30,648 bases of DNA from SVTX01 sp045585895 (GTDB taxonomy: Bacteria; Bacillota; Clostridia; Oscillospirales; CAG-272): the NCBI GenBank assembly GCA_045585895.1, contig JAZMZI010000069.1, forward strand, positions 1 to 30,648, read 5' to 3'. This document shows, one piece after another, positions 15,934 to 23,792 of this stretch. The position numbers and the translations under genes are program-made. How positions within the stretch are numbered: position 1 is the stretch's first letter; each line of letters begins with the position of its first letter. The notes below the pieces were generated by a model. The model searched no databases. It was not told the origin of the DNA and was given only the letters and a program-made list of their open reading frames with translations.

Positions 15934-17829
15934 ATGAAGAAAATCTATTTTGCCCTATTTTTAGCACTTTGCCTCTGCCTGTCGCTTTTTGCGTCGTGTA
16001 ACAGCTTGTTTGAGATGGACGATCTTTGGATTGACATCGAAGAATCCGAAAACGTAGAGTCACCGACAAAGGAAAACAACAAAAGACCGTCCCATTACGG
16101 CGATGAGGATGACGATGACTACGAAAAAGAAGAAAACAGTGAGACCAATCGCGGAGATGTGAACGACACCACAGACAACGGTAACGGCACCACAAATGGA
16201 GGAAACAATAGCGAAGACAATAATTCTACTGATGAAAGCGAATCACGTACCGAAACAGAAACAATACCACCTGAACCCAGTGAAGGACTTGCCTTTGTGT
16301 CAAACGGCGACGGCACTTGCTATGTTGCGGGAACAGGCACCTGTATGGATTTTGACATAGTCATACCTTCAATTTCTCCCGACGGCGATACTGTTACTGG
16401 AATCGGAGAAAATGCGTTTAAAGGAAGCTCACATTTAACGAGCATTTATATTCCCGACAGTGTCACAAGCATTGGTAGTTCGGCGTTCGACAGTTGCTCC
16501 GGAATTACAAGTGTTCGTATTGGTAACAGTACAACAAACATTGGCGAGGGTGCATTCAAATATTGCTCAAAGCTTGATAGCATAAATATCCCTAATAGTG
16601 TCACGAGCATTGGTGATTATGCGTTCTATTATTGCACAAGACTTACGAGCATAACTATCCCCGACAGTGTCACAAGCATTGGTGATTGGGCGTTCAGTGA
16701 TTGCTCAAAGCTAAAATACAACGAAGATGATCACGCATATTATCTTGGTAATCAAAACAATCCTTACATGGTGCTTGTAGACTTAAAACATAAAACATAC
16801 ACTTATTTTGGAATCCGAGATACAACAAAAATTATTTATAGCCGCGCATTCCAAAATTGCTCAAAACTCACGAGCATTACTATCCCCGACAGTGTCACAA
16901 GCATTGGTAAGTTTGCGTTCAGCAGTTGCTTCAGCCTTACGAGTATAGAAATTCCCAACAGTGTCACAAGCATTGGTATGTATGCGTTCAACGGTTGCTC
17001 AAGCCTTGTTTACAACGAATACGATAATGGATATTATCTTGGAAATGATAGCAATCCTTATGTTGTTCTTGTTGAAGCAAATGACAATTCTATTACCTCA
17101 TGTGAGATACACCGCGATACAAAAACAATTAATTACTCTGCTTTCGATAATTGCTCAAGCCTTACGAGCGTGGTAATCCCCGACAGTGTCAAAAGCATTG
17201 GCGAGGAGGCGTTCTATCGTTGCTCAAGCCTTACGAGCATAACTATCCCCGACAGTGTCACAAGCATTGGTTCTTCTGCGTTCAGCTTTTGCTCCAGCCT
17301 TACGAGCATAACTATCCCCGACGGTGTTACAAGCATTGGGGATGGGGCGTTCTCTGGATGCTCAAGCCTTACGAGCATAACCATCCCCGAGAACGTCACC
17401 AGCATTGGTGCTTATGCGTTCAGCGGTTGCTCAAGCCTTACGAGTATAACTATTCCCGAGAACGTCACAAGCATTGGTTCTTATGCGTTCTCTGGTTGCT
17501 CAAGCCTTACGAGCATAACCATCCCCGAGAGCGTCACAAACATTGGTGATGGGGCGTTCAGCGGTTGCTCAAGCCTTACGAGCATAACCATCCCCGACAG
17601 TGTCACAAGAATTGGGAAATGGGCGTTCTATGGTTGCTCAAGCCTTACGAGCGTAACCATCGGAAATGGTGTCACAAGCATTGGTGATTGGGCGTTCAGT
17701 GATTGCTCAAGCCTTGAAACCGTTTATTACACGGGCAGTGAAGAAGATGGGGCTAAAATCAGTATTACTTCAAGCAACGATGAACTCAAAAACGCAAACA
17801 TAATTTACAATTACGTTCCCGAAGAATAA
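15934..17829 (+). CDS. BspA-type leucine-rich repeat lipoprotein
   Basis: The 631-residue protein starts at the ATG at 15934, after AAAGGAG; a longer frame to 15868 would cross the terminator upstream. MKK, a hydrophobic core and the lipobox LFASC (Cys22) mark it as a lipoprotein anchored on the outer face of the membrane. Residues ~25-115 form a charged, low-complexity Asp/Glu/Asn/Thr linker. Then come about 18 repeats of 23 residues of the LRR_5 (BspA/TpLRR) type, with cores such as LTSITIPDSVTSIG and AFSGCSS. Two spacer modules with YYLGN..NPY at ~270-295 and ~365-390 interrupt the array. A short tail ends at YVPEE. Such proteins commonly mediate adhesion or host/substrate contact; the ligand is unknown. 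Confidence 0.9.
   Translation: MKKIYFALFLALCLCLSLFASCNSLFEMDDLWIDIEESENVESPTKENNKRPSHYGDEDDDDYEKEENSETNRGDVNDTTDNGNGTTNGGNNSEDNNSTDESESRTETETIPPEPSEGLAFVSNGDGTCYVAGTGTCMDFDIVIPSISPDGDTVTGIGENAFKGSSHLTSIYIPDSVTSIGSSAFDSCSGITSVRIGNSTTNIGEGAFKYCSKLDSINIPNSVTSIGDYAFYYCTRLTSITIPDSVTSIGDWAFSDCSKLKYNEDDHAYYLGNQNNPYMVLVDLKHKTYTYFGIRDTTKIIYSRAFQNCSKLTSITIPDSVTSIGKFAFSSCFSLTSIEIPNSVTSIGMYAFNGCSSLVYNEYDNGYYLGNDSNPYVVLVEANDNSITSCEIHRDTKTINYSAFDNCSSLTSVVIPDSVKSIGEEAFYRCSSLTSITIPDSVTSIGSSAFSFCSSLTSITIPDGVTSIGDGAFSGCSSLTSITIPENVTSIGAYAFSGCSSLTSITIPENVTSIGSYAFSGCSSLTSITIPESVTNIGDGAFSGCSSLTSITIPDSVTRIGKWAFYGCSSLTSVTIGNGVTSIGDWAFSDCSSLETVYYTGSEEDGAKISITSSNDELKNANIIYNYVPEE
16430..17712 (+). repeat. Tandem 69-bp coding repeats in the LRR gene
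   Basis: The 23-codon LRR unit is repeated nearly identically at DNA level, most strongly from about 17150 to 17700. There the bases tgctcaagccttacgagc and gtcacaagcattgg recur about every 69 bp. High nucleotide identity implies recent expansion or gene conversion, and repeat number may vary between strains. Confidence 0.85.
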
Positions 17830-17834
17830 TTTTA

Positions 17835-17864
17835 GGGCGCTCACGAAAGTGGGCGCTCTTTTTT
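17835..17864 (+). terminator. Terminator of the LRR lipoprotein gene
   Basis: GGGCGCTCAC (17835-17844) pairs with GTGGGCGCTC (17849-17858) through ten pairs including two G-U, with a GAAA tetraloop and six T after it. Confidence 0.88.
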
Positions 17865-17871
17865 GCAATAT

Positions 17872-17907
17872 ATAAAAGGAAGGCTCTCGACAAAGCCTTC
17901 CTTTTAT
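17872..17907 (-). terminator. Terminator of the spoIIIA operon
   Basis: ATAAAAGGAAGGCT (17872-17885) pairs perfectly with AGCCTTCCTTTTAT (17894-17907). On the minus strand the stem ends in TTTTAT just after the spoIIIAH stop, so it closes the operon; it may also act on the plus strand. Confidence 0.8.
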
Positions 17908-17916
17908 CTTTTGAGA

Positions 17917-18504
17917 TCACTTTCTTGCCATAACTGTGATATTTACGGGCTCGATCCCGCTGTAATCGTATACGACGGAGTTGATCTGAGCGAGCTGGGC
18001 GGGGGTGAGCTGACCGTCGTATTTGACTACTACGCTTGCGGTGCCGTCGTTGATAACGGTAACGCATTTTTCAAATCCCTTGGAAATGATCATAGACTCT
18101 ATATCGGATTCCTGCTTCATCTCCTCGGATATCTGCTTGATCTCGGCAACTGCCTCTGCCTTTACGCTATCTGTTGCGTTTGCGTTATCAACTACCGAGT
18201 TAAGCACCTCAAGAGCCTCGTCGCGCGCTCTCTGTCTGCTTACCTGCACGGTGGAGAAATAGCTGTCGGCAGACACGTTGGTGCCGTTATCACCCGAGGT
18301 GGGATTTTTGGAATTGTCAAGCTCGCCCGACATTCCCGTGCCGCCCGTATAATCATAGCCGTCCGCATCGTCACCCGAGAAAAAGAGCCAGTTCATCCAA
18401 ACCGCCGCGCCGATAAGCACTACGGAGCAAACGATTATAAGGTTGCGCTTTCCCGATTTCATAAAAAATTTCTTTACCGCTTCGATCTTGTCTTTGATTG
18501 CCAT
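17917..18504 (-). CDS. spoIIIAH: Stage III sporulation protein AH
   Basis: SpoIIIAH is the mother-cell membrane protein whose extracellular domain binds forespore SpoIIQ to form the channel that keeps the forespore active during engulfment. The 195-residue protein has a short cytoplasmic helix, one membrane segment NLIIVCSVVLIGAAVWMNWL (residues ~21-40), a variable Gly/Asp/Ser linker, and a C-terminal domain of the YscJ/FliF ring-building type. That domain includes the long helix SRQRARDEALEVLNSVV and VTVINDGTASVVVKYDG. The ATG at 18504 has GGAGG upstream. It is the last gene of the operon. A 92-nt gap separates it from spoIIIAG, larger than any other gap in the operon, so an extra internal promoter or processing site is possible. 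Confidence 0.93.
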   Translation of the reverse strand: MAIKDKIEAVKKFFMKSGKRNLIIVCSVVLIGAAVWMNWLFFSGDDADGYDYTGGTGMSGELDNSKNPTSGDNGTNVSADSYFSTVQVSRQRARDEALEVLNSVVDNANATDSVKAEAVAEIKQISEEMKQESDIESMIISKGFEKCVTVINDGTASVVVKYDGQLTPAQLAQINSVVYDYSGIEPVNITVMARK

Positions 18505-18596
18505 AATATTTCCTCCGAAAAGTTTTTTGTTACGCTACAGTATATTTTGAGAAATAACAATATATGTGTAGAGATTAAAAAAAGTTTCTTTTTTAT

Positions 18597-19124
18597 TTAT
18601 CCTTCCGAAACGTAGATACGCGTCAAGGGCAGGCCGTAGGTAGCCGCCAAGAGAGCGGCGATCTCGTTTTTCAGAGCGTCGCTTCCTCCCGTATCGCATA
18701 CCACTCCGATTCCCGAAAGCGGCGGAAGGCTCTCTCCAAGATAAAGGGCGTGAGAGGACGATCCCGTGCCGATTATCACGTATTCACTCTTTTCCGTATT
18801 TCCCGATTGATAATTCTGGGCGTATTTGCTCTCCCCAACCCCATCAAAAAATACCGCTGCGTGAGCGCTTTTTACCCCTCCGACACAAAGACAGGTCTCC
18901 TCTATCTCTCTCTTTACAGCCTCTTTATATTCGGTAAAGGATAAATACTCCACGTTATCGTTTTTTTGATTATCTGCCTTTTCTCCGTCACCGTCATTAA
19001 AAGCAACACTCCCGACTATGAGCAATCCCGCGCCTATGGCAAAGCCCAGAACCACTACCCAGATAGCTCCCTTTTTTTTCATATGTCCGATCGCTCCGAC
19101 TATATCTCCCGACCTATCAGGCAT
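18597..19124 (-). CDS. spoIIIAG: Stage III sporulation protein AG
   Basis: SpoIIIAG forms a large ring in the intermembrane space of the SpoIIIA-SpoIIQ channel. The 175-residue protein has a cytoplasmic N-terminus, a membrane segment IWVVVLGFAIGAGLLIVGSV (residues ~21-40), and a C-terminal ring-building domain. That domain contains YLSFTEYKEAVKREIEETC, a VKSAHAAVFFDG strand and a final ALLAATYGLPLTRIYV segment (quoted in parts). The C-terminal segment, with a small hydrophobic helix followed by a beta-strand carrying the motif PLTRIYVSEG, is typical of the family. The start ATG at 19124 follows AGGGGGG. It lies 11 nt after spoIIIAF. Confidence 0.92.
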   Translation of the reverse strand: MPDRSGDIVGAIGHMKKKGAIWVVVLGFAIGAGLLIVGSVAFNDGDGEKADNQKNDNVEYLSFTEYKEAVKREIEETCLCVGGVKSAHAAVFFDGVGESKYAQNYQSGNTEKSEYVIIGTGSSSHALYLGESLPPLSGIGVVCDTGGSDALKNEIAALLAATYGLPLTRIYVSEG

Positions 19125-19135
19125 AACTATCCCCC

Positions 19136-19621
19136 CTATCCCACGGCGGTCACCACCTCACAGCCGAACATTCCCCCAAGGTGATCCTCTATCTCGGACG
19201 TGTTCTTCCAGATGGCTTCACCGCAAAAATTAATAAAGATCCTCTTTAGCTCTCTTTTTCCATCCCCGTCCTTGCCCACCGTTACGGATACTTCACATTC
19301 GTACTCTTCCACGGAAAATTTTTCTTTCAGTATGCTCTTTATTCCCGATTTTAGGTTTTCGATCTCCGCTTCTTCATACTCCGATTGCAATATGCTCTCA
19401 TAATCCTTTTCACTTTCGGTGTACGGTTCACCAAGTATTGAATCTATATCAAGGCTTTGTACCTCGGAAACGATCGAGGTCAAGGGCAATATGCACACCG
19501 ACACGGTAACAATGCCTACCGCAAGCTTTACGTGGTCTTTAAGTCCACCCTCGGGGGCTAAAACCGAAACCACCGAGCCGATTATTCCGACTAACATGAC
19601 CGATATTACATACAGCTTCAT
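19136..19621 (-). CDS. spoIIIAF: Stage III sporulation protein AF
   Basis: This 161-residue protein has two N-terminal membrane segments (LYVISVMLVGIIGSVVSVLAP and HVKLAVGIVTVSVCILPLTSI, residues ~2-20 and ~31-51, quoted in part). They are followed by an acidic linker and a soluble domain at ~85-161 related to the ring-building fold, with KFSVEEYECEVSVTVGKDGDG. SpoIIIAF is one of the structural parts of the mother-cell channel complex. Gene order (AE upstream, AG downstream) and membrane layout support the call; primary sequence is poorly conserved in this family. Confidence 0.88.
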   Translation of the reverse strand: MKLYVISVMLVGIIGSVVSVLAPEGGLKDHVKLAVGIVTVSVCILPLTSIVSEVQSLDIDSILGEPYTESEKDYESILQSEYEEAEIENLKSGIKSILKEKFSVEEYECEVSVTVGKDGDGKRELKRIFINFCGEAIWKNTSEIEDHLGGMFGCEVVTAVG

Positions 19622-19632
19622 TTTATCCTTCC

Positions 19633-20793
19633 CTATAAGGTCACCGCCGACGCGGTGGCGGCAAACACCGCCATAGCAATAATAAAGGTGGCTGCGCTGA
19701 TGGCGGCTATTCCTTCAAGGTATCCGTAGAGCGAGCCTATCTCGTCAAGTAATCTCTGCTCCCCTGCGCACCCAAGCATACCTGCGGTAAAGGATGCAAG
19801 GGCAAGCACGCCTCTCATTGCGGCAAGGCGGACTATGACCGAAATAAGCATAAGCAGTATTATAACTATTCCGAGCACGCCCACGGAACCTCGCATAAGC
19901 TCCACCGAAGCGGCAAGCGTGCCGAGCGTAGATGAGACAGTGCCGCCCGATATGGGAATAAAGCTGCTTGCCGCAAATTTTGCCCCCCGCATAGCAGCGT
20001 TATCGGCTTTTGACGAAAGTATGCCCTGACCCGCTATTGCGGCAGTAAGTATCATCATAATAAACGCCAATGCGGTGGTATACCACTTTTTTACCGCAGT
20101 CGAGACCGACCGCGCCGCCGAAGCCCCAGTCCCCTCAAAAACCGAAAGCAGAGAAAGAGACAGGCAGGCACAAAAAACGGGGATGACGGTCTTTGAGAAA
20201 AAGAACTGGCAGACGGCAAGAGTCGCCGAAAGCGCAGCCGACCCCGAAGCGGCGCCCGTAAGATTGCCACCCATAGCGTAAAGCACTCCCGATAGCGGAA
20301 CGAATGCCGCCACCATACCGAAAAGCGCGTCAAAATACTCTCCGAGAGACGAAAGAGAGGTCACCGCCACCGTTGCTATGGCGCAATACGAGCATAGGCG
20401 CGCGGCAAAGCTTACCGATGCCGAAAGTCCCCCAAAGCCCGACGCAAAGATATGGCAAAGCGATGCCAACACCACCACTCCAAGCAATATTGCAAGTGTG
20501 GGCAAGAGCGAGGTCAATCCTCCGCTAAACGCACCAAGCAGCGCTGATAACAGAAATTTTACGCTCACAAGCTCCTCTGCCGCGTCCTTTAGCGATTCTC
20601 TGTTCCCGTCAAACACCTCCGTTGGGAGCTTGTCTGCGACGTCATCGGGCAAAGCTCCCAAAAAGTCTCCGTATTCCTCAGGCAATGCGCTCCCCTCGCC
20701 GTCCTCCGCGTAAGCCGACGTGATAACGCCGCACGAAAGCAGAAGTACCGCCGCCAAAGTAAAGATCCACAATAGCTTTGCTCTCTTACTCAT
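19633..20793 (-). CDS. spoIIIAE: Stage III sporulation protein AE
   Basis: SpoIIIAE is the multi-pass membrane component of the mother-cell channel. The 386-residue protein begins with a signal peptide (MSKRAKLLWIFTLAAVLLL...SAYA, cut near residue 30). A short external region follows and then about seven to eight hydrophobic segments rich in Gly and Ala. The conserved stretch GQGILSSKADNAAMRGAKFA (around 19975-20035 on the minus strand) followed by FIPISGGTVSSTLGT is a recognised feature of the family. Its predicted topology fits a permease-like role. It lies 20 nt after spoIIIAD and 11 nt before spoIIIAF. Confidence 0.94.
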   Translation of the reverse strand: MSKRAKLLWIFTLAAVLLLSCGVITSAYAEDGEGSALPEEYGDFLGALPDDVADKLPTEVFDGNRESLKDAAEELVSVKFLLSALLGAFSGGLTSLLPTLAILLGVVVLASLCHIFASGFGGLSASVSFAARLCSYCAIATVAVTSLSSLGEYFDALFGMVAAFVPLSGVLYAMGGNLTGAASGSAALSATLAVCQFFFSKTVIPVFCACLSLSLLSVFEGTGASAARSVSTAVKKWYTTALAFIMMILTAAIAGQGILSSKADNAAMRGAKFAASSFIPISGGTVSSTLGTLAASVELMRGSVGVLGIVIILLMLISVIVRLAAMRGVLALASFTAGMLGCAGEQRLLDEIGSLYGYLEGIAAISAATFIIAMAVFAATASAVTL

Positions 20794-20813
20794 TACGCCT
20801 TCCTTAATTTACA

Positions 20814-21212
20814 TTACAAAAGTTCCACGGTCAGATCGATTATACTTTTTATCATAGGCAGACACATAATGATGATCTCCGCCTTTCCTCCAAGCTCCAC
20901 GTAGCTTGAAAGGGTGACTTCTCCGCAATCTTTGCAAATATTTGCGGAAATATGGGTCACGGTCGCCACCGCCAGCACTCTCAGAAGCAGCTCGCAGGCT
21001 TCGGCTATAGCCGCCTGCTCTCCTAAAGCCGAAAGCTCTCTTACGTACTCCACGATAGGCGAGACCGCCCCATAGCAGACCGCCGCCACCGCTATTCCCG
21101 ACGCTACCTTAAGCAGCGTGCCAACCTCTCCTCCCCATTTTTTTACGAGGAGGATCAGCATTGAGGAGACCGCGCCGAGAGCGCAAATTTTAAATAAAAG
21201 CTCGCCCATCAA
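20814..21212 (-). CDS. spoIIIAD: Stage III sporulation protein AD
   Basis: This is a small membrane protein of 132 residues with about four hydrophobic segments: LLFKICALGAVSSMLILLV, TLLKVASGIAVAAVCYGAV, AIAEACELLLRVLAVATV and a C-terminal pair. The motif THISANICKDCGEVTLSSYVE (residues ~90-110, quoted in part by position) is strongly conserved in SpoIIIAD. Its start overlaps the end of spoIIIAC by 4 nt, as in most spoIIIA operons, which implies coupled translation. AC and AD resemble small export-apparatus membrane proteins. Confidence 0.93.
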   Translation of the reverse strand: MMGELLFKICALGAVSSMLILLVKKWGGEVGTLLKVASGIAVAAVCYGAVSPIVEYVRELSALGEQAAIAEACELLLRVLAVATVTHISANICKDCGEVTLSSYVELGGKAEIIIMCLPMIKSIIDLTVELL

Positions 21213-21403
21213 AAGCCAAACACCGAGATCACCAGTTCAAAAAGCCGTTCTATCTCTCCAACCAGCATTACGAGAACGACGATTATTCCCGATATCACCA
21301 CCAGCATCGATTGCTCGTCTCTGCCCGATTTTTGCAAAATTTGCGCCGCCGCGCTGACGAGTATTCCAACACCCGCCACCTTCATAATAATTCCTATATC
21401 CAT
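21209..21403 (-). CDS. spoIIIAC: Stage III sporulation protein AC
   Basis: This 64-residue protein consists of two hydrophobic helices, IGIIMKVAGVGILVSAAAQ and MLVVISGIIVVLVMLVGEI, separated by LQKSGRDEQS. The basic/polar loop with G-R-D-E is the conserved hallmark of SpoIIIAC. Size and position between AB and AD agree with the family. It is easy to miss because of its size. Confidence 0.93.
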   Translation of the reverse strand: MDIGIIMKVAGVGILVSAAAQILQKSGRDEQSMLVVISGIIVVLVMLVGEIERLFELVISVFGF

Positions 21404-21428
21404 TTTTAATACTTTGACGTTTACGCGA

Positions 21429-21902
21429 CTACCACAAAAGTATCGTCAGACAAAGGGCGATACAAATGCAGATAGCGCTGGCTGAGCGCATCTCGTACGG
21501 CAGTCTCCCCGCAAGCTCGATCCTTCTGTCACGGAGCTGGGAAATATAGTGATCGCACCGCCTCGTCTGTTCCTCTCTGAATATTGAACCGAACTCGCTT
21601 GAAAATGACGTCAGTAGTCTCAAGCTCTCTCTGTCAAGGTATATCCTGCTCTCACACACCAATTCTTCAAGAGACAGCGCACCTCTTGGGCAATTGCAGT
21701 CTCTCAGCATTTCGGGAGGCAGAGACAGCAGTATATCTCCGATGGGACGGGCGTAGCAATCCACCTGCCCTCTTATATAATAAATGAGAGAAATAAAGCC
21801 GTCGAGAGTGTCCTGACGGCGTCTGTAATAACGGCATATCGAAAAGGCGCAGAGCAATCCCGATACGCATATCAAAACGCTTCCGATTATCTTTATTAAC
21901 AT
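21429..21902 (-). CDS. spoIIIAB: Stage III sporulation protein AB
   Basis: SpoIIIAB resembles GspF/PilC-type platform proteins and is thought to work with the ATPase SpoIIIAA. The 157-residue protein has an N-terminal membrane segment (LIKIIGSVLICVSGLLCAF, residues ~2-20), a long soluble helical part including FISLIYYIRGQVDCYARPIGDIL, and a second C-terminal membrane segment (ICICIALCLTILLW) at the very end. The conserved YYIRGQVDCYARPI stretch and the L-L-T-S-F-S-S-E-F-G element fit the family. It lies 15 nt after spoIIIAA. Confidence 0.91.
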   Translation of the reverse strand: MLIKIIGSVLICVSGLLCAFSICRYYRRRQDTLDGFISLIYYIRGQVDCYARPIGDILLSLPPEMLRDCNCPRGALSLEELVCESRIYLDRESLRLLTSFSSEFGSIFREEQTRRCDHYISQLRDRRIELAGRLPYEMRSASAICICIALCLTILLW

Positions 21903-21917
21903 TTTTTCCTCAAAATA

Positions 21918-22838
21918 TCAATTAAAACGCAGTTCGTCTCTGTAATGAACGTCGTACTCAAAATTGCCGCCCGCGGCTCTTTTTATTCCAACGTACGCGC
22001 CAAATATATCAGCCTCGTGAAGCAGCATTATACCCGTCCTTCTCAAAAGCTCCTCTACGCTTCCCGCATGGGCGGAGGCTATCAGCGGCACTCCGCAATT
22101 ATGAGAGCTTACCAATGCCATAGCTTCTGCATAGTCGCCGATCTCGTCGCATACTATGACCTCGGCAGACAGGGTTCTGGTTGCTATTTCTATTCCCAAC
22201 GCTCGCGGGTATCCCGATAGCACGTCTACGCAGAGATCGCCCCCCCCAACCGAAAAGGTCAATTCGCCGCGCGTGTCTACCACCGCAGTCCTGAGCGGCG
22301 CATCACCCGACGAAAGCAGAGATATGATCCCTCGCAAAAGCGTAGTCTTGCCTACTCCCGGCGGAGAATACACCAATACTCCCCTCTCTCTGCCAAACTC
22401 CCGAAGAAGCTCACATACCGGCTCCCCCACTCTTTTCGCCCTATGGGGTATCCTTATGACGAGAGAAGATATTTCGTGAACACCTATCATCCTCTCGCCC
22501 TCGCAATTTGCTCTGCCGCATACTCCGACTCTCACTCCGCCCGGTAGTGATATATATCCTTTATTTATGGTATCACTGTACGCATAGAGCGAACCCGAGC
22601 ACATTCCCGTCAGCGTTCCGTCTATTTCCCCTCCGTCAAGAACGGTGTTTAAAACAAGATTTCTTCCGGGAAGGGTAAGAGACGCTCTTCTGCCTCGGCG
22701 AAGTCTAATTTCCTCGATCCTCTCTCCCGTGGCTTTTGAACGTATCTCCTCCACAAGCCGATACGGCAGAGCGGACAGCACCGAGTCGGGTATCTCCTCC
22801 GAAGCCCTTTTCCTCGGTTTTATATCTATTATCTGCAC
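21918..22838 (-). CDS. spoIIIAA: Stage III sporulation ATPase AA
   Basis: SpoIIIAA is the cytoplasmic secretion-type ATPase that energises the SpoIIIA complex. The 306-residue protein shows IEEIRLRRGRRASLTL in the N-terminal domain, GVHEISSLVIRIPHR in the middle, a Walker A PPGVGKTTLLRG (around 22333-22370), the strand TAVVDTRGEL, and a Walker B VIVCDEIGD. I choose the GTG at 22838 because GGGAG lies 8 nt upstream. An ATG at 22862 is in frame but has no ribosome site and overlaps a TATAAT sequence that may be the promoter -10. It is the first gene of the complete AA-AH operon, normally expressed from a SigE-type promoter in the mother cell. Confidence 0.94.
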   Translation of the reverse strand: MQIIDIKPRKRASEEIPDSVLSALPYRLVEEIRSKATGERIEEIRLRRGRRASLTLPGRNLVLNTVLDGGEIDGTLTGMCSGSLYAYSDTINKGYISLPGGVRVGVCGRANCEGERMIGVHEISSLVIRIPHRAKRVGEPVCELLREFGRERGVLVYSPPGVGKTTLLRGIISLLSSGDAPLRTAVVDTRGELTFSVGGGDLCVDVLSGYPRALGIEIATRTLSAEVIVCDEIGDYAEAMALVSSHNCGVPLIASAHAGSVEELLRRTGIMLLHEADIFGAYVGIKRAAGGNFEYDVHYRDELRFN

Positions 22839-22860
22839 TTCATCAGCTCCCTTCAAGCAC

Positions 22861-22866
22861 ATTATA
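22861..22866 (-). promoter_or_regulatory. Possible -10 element of the spoIIIA promoter
   Basis: TATAAT on the minus strand lies 10 nt upstream of the spoIIIAA ribosome site. I find no convincing -35 at 16-18 nt. A SigE-type promoter is expected for this operon and cannot be assigned with confidence. Confidence 0.3.
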
Positions 22867-22889
22867 TTAAGCTCGGACGAGTTTTAGAA

Positions 22890-22905
22890 CAAGCTTTAAA
22901 GCTTG
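22890..22905. repeat. Perfect 16-bp palindrome upstream of spoIIIAA
   Basis: CAAGCTTTAAAGCTTG is fully self-complementary. It lies about 25 bp upstream of the possible spoIIIAA -10 and just downstream of the CPBP gene terminator, so it could be an operator half-site pair or a minor hairpin. Confidence 0.45.
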
Positions 22906-22912
22906 AGAGGCA

Positions 22913-22970
22913 ACAAAAAAAAGAACCCGATCAAAATGAGCGCATAATTTCTCATAGATCGGATTCTTTT
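22913..22970 (-). terminator. Terminator of the ftsK-lgt-CPBP operon
   Basis: On the minus strand, AGAAtCCGATC with an inner CTATGAG/CTCAT-type helix pairs with GATCGGgTTCT, then eight T follow (22913-22920 on the plus strand are A). It lies right after the CPBP protease stop. Confidence 0.8.
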
Positions 22971-22975
22971 ATTTA

Positions 22976-23776
22976 TTAATTATATATTCTGTAAATTTCG
23001 CTCTCTTTTATCTTAAGGAAAGCAAGCACCATATATACGGTAGTAGCAACGGCAATAATTACCGTCAGCGTTACCGTAAAAGGCTCCCAGATGATTCCTA
23101 TGCCGCAATCATCGATTATAGAACCGCCGAAATTAAATATGGCGTGAAGAAGAACACAAAGCCAGAGGTTTGAGGTTTTCATCAACACCACGGAGCACAT
23201 AGCGCCTATAAGGAAGCTATATCCTATCTGCAATACTACCGCCACAGGTGAAGCGCCGAGGGCAATATTAACAAGATGCACAACACCAAACACCGCGGCG
23301 CTGAAAACGATCGAGAGGAATCTGCCAAGAATCGTGCCGCTTCTTTTCCTCAAAAAACCGAGAAAAACGACACCGCGGAAGCAGGTCTCCTCAAAAAGCG
23401 ACACCGCCAAGCACTCGACTGCAAGGATCGCGATCCTCCAAGGCGGAGCGGTTATTACCGCCAAGCCGGAGGCTACGGGATATATGGGAAAATTGTTTAT
23501 TACCACGCAAAAAGCGGGCAAAGTAAACAGTATCCCGCGCCAAAACGGTTTTTTTACGGGATTCAGCACCTTATATCCGAGATATACCAATATAGTGATA
23601 AATACCACGCTTCCGATGGCTCTCGTTACAGCCATTTCAACATTGGATATCAACTTCACCTCGGTATCCTCATCAAAAAATCTCTCAAAACCTACGATCT
23701 CGCAAGCAAGCAACGCTATTATCGAGAGACAGGTGATAGCAATACATATTTTTCTTTTATCAAGCTTAAAATTCAA
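22976..23776 (-). CDS. CPBP-family intramembrane metalloprotease
   Basis: The 266-residue protein is very hydrophobic, with about seven to eight membrane segments. It carries the ABI/CAAX protease motifs: EETCFRGVVF (residues ~131-140, the EExxxR motif), HLVN (~173) and HAIFNF (~218). Members of this glutamate/metal-dependent intramembrane protease family act in bacteriocin self-protection, prenyl-protein processing or unknown turnover; nothing here indicates the substrate. The start is a TTG at 23776, with GGTGAT 5-6 nt upstream inside the 16-nt gap after the Lgt-like gene. No ATG occurs before the first membrane segments. It is the last gene of its operon. Confidence 0.85.
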   Translation of the reverse strand: MNFKLDKRKICIAITCLSIIALLACEIVGFERFFDEDTEVKLISNVEMAVTRAIGSVVFITILVYLGYKVLNPVKKPFWRGILFTLPAFCVVINNFPIYPVASGLAVITAPPWRIAILAVECLAVSLFEETCFRGVVFLGFLRKRSGTILGRFLSIVFSAAVFGVVHLVNIALGASPVAVVLQIGYSFLIGAMCSVVLMKTSNLWLCVLLHAIFNFGGSIIDDCGIGIIWEPFTVTLTVIIAVATTVYMVLAFLKIKESEIYRIYN

Positions 23777-23792
23777 TCAGATCACCGTACAA

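Noticed and set aside
17151..17549. Plus-strand frame with MLKPYE/HNHPRERHKHW repeats
   Set aside because: It is a repetitive peptide produced by reading the LRR 69-bp repeats in another frame, not a gene.
16430..17712. Regular repeats considered as a CRISPR array
   Set aside because: Units are contiguous 69-bp coding repeats in frame with an LRR protein. There are no unique spacers and no cas genes.
20304..20713. Plus-strand frames opposite spoIIIAE
   Set aside because: They are Ser/Pro/Arg-rich shadow products of a well-supported minus-strand gene.
22860..22862. ATG at 22862 as the spoIIIAA start
   Set aside because: It has no ribosome site and overlaps a TATAAT element. The GTG at 22838 has GGGAG at ideal spacing.
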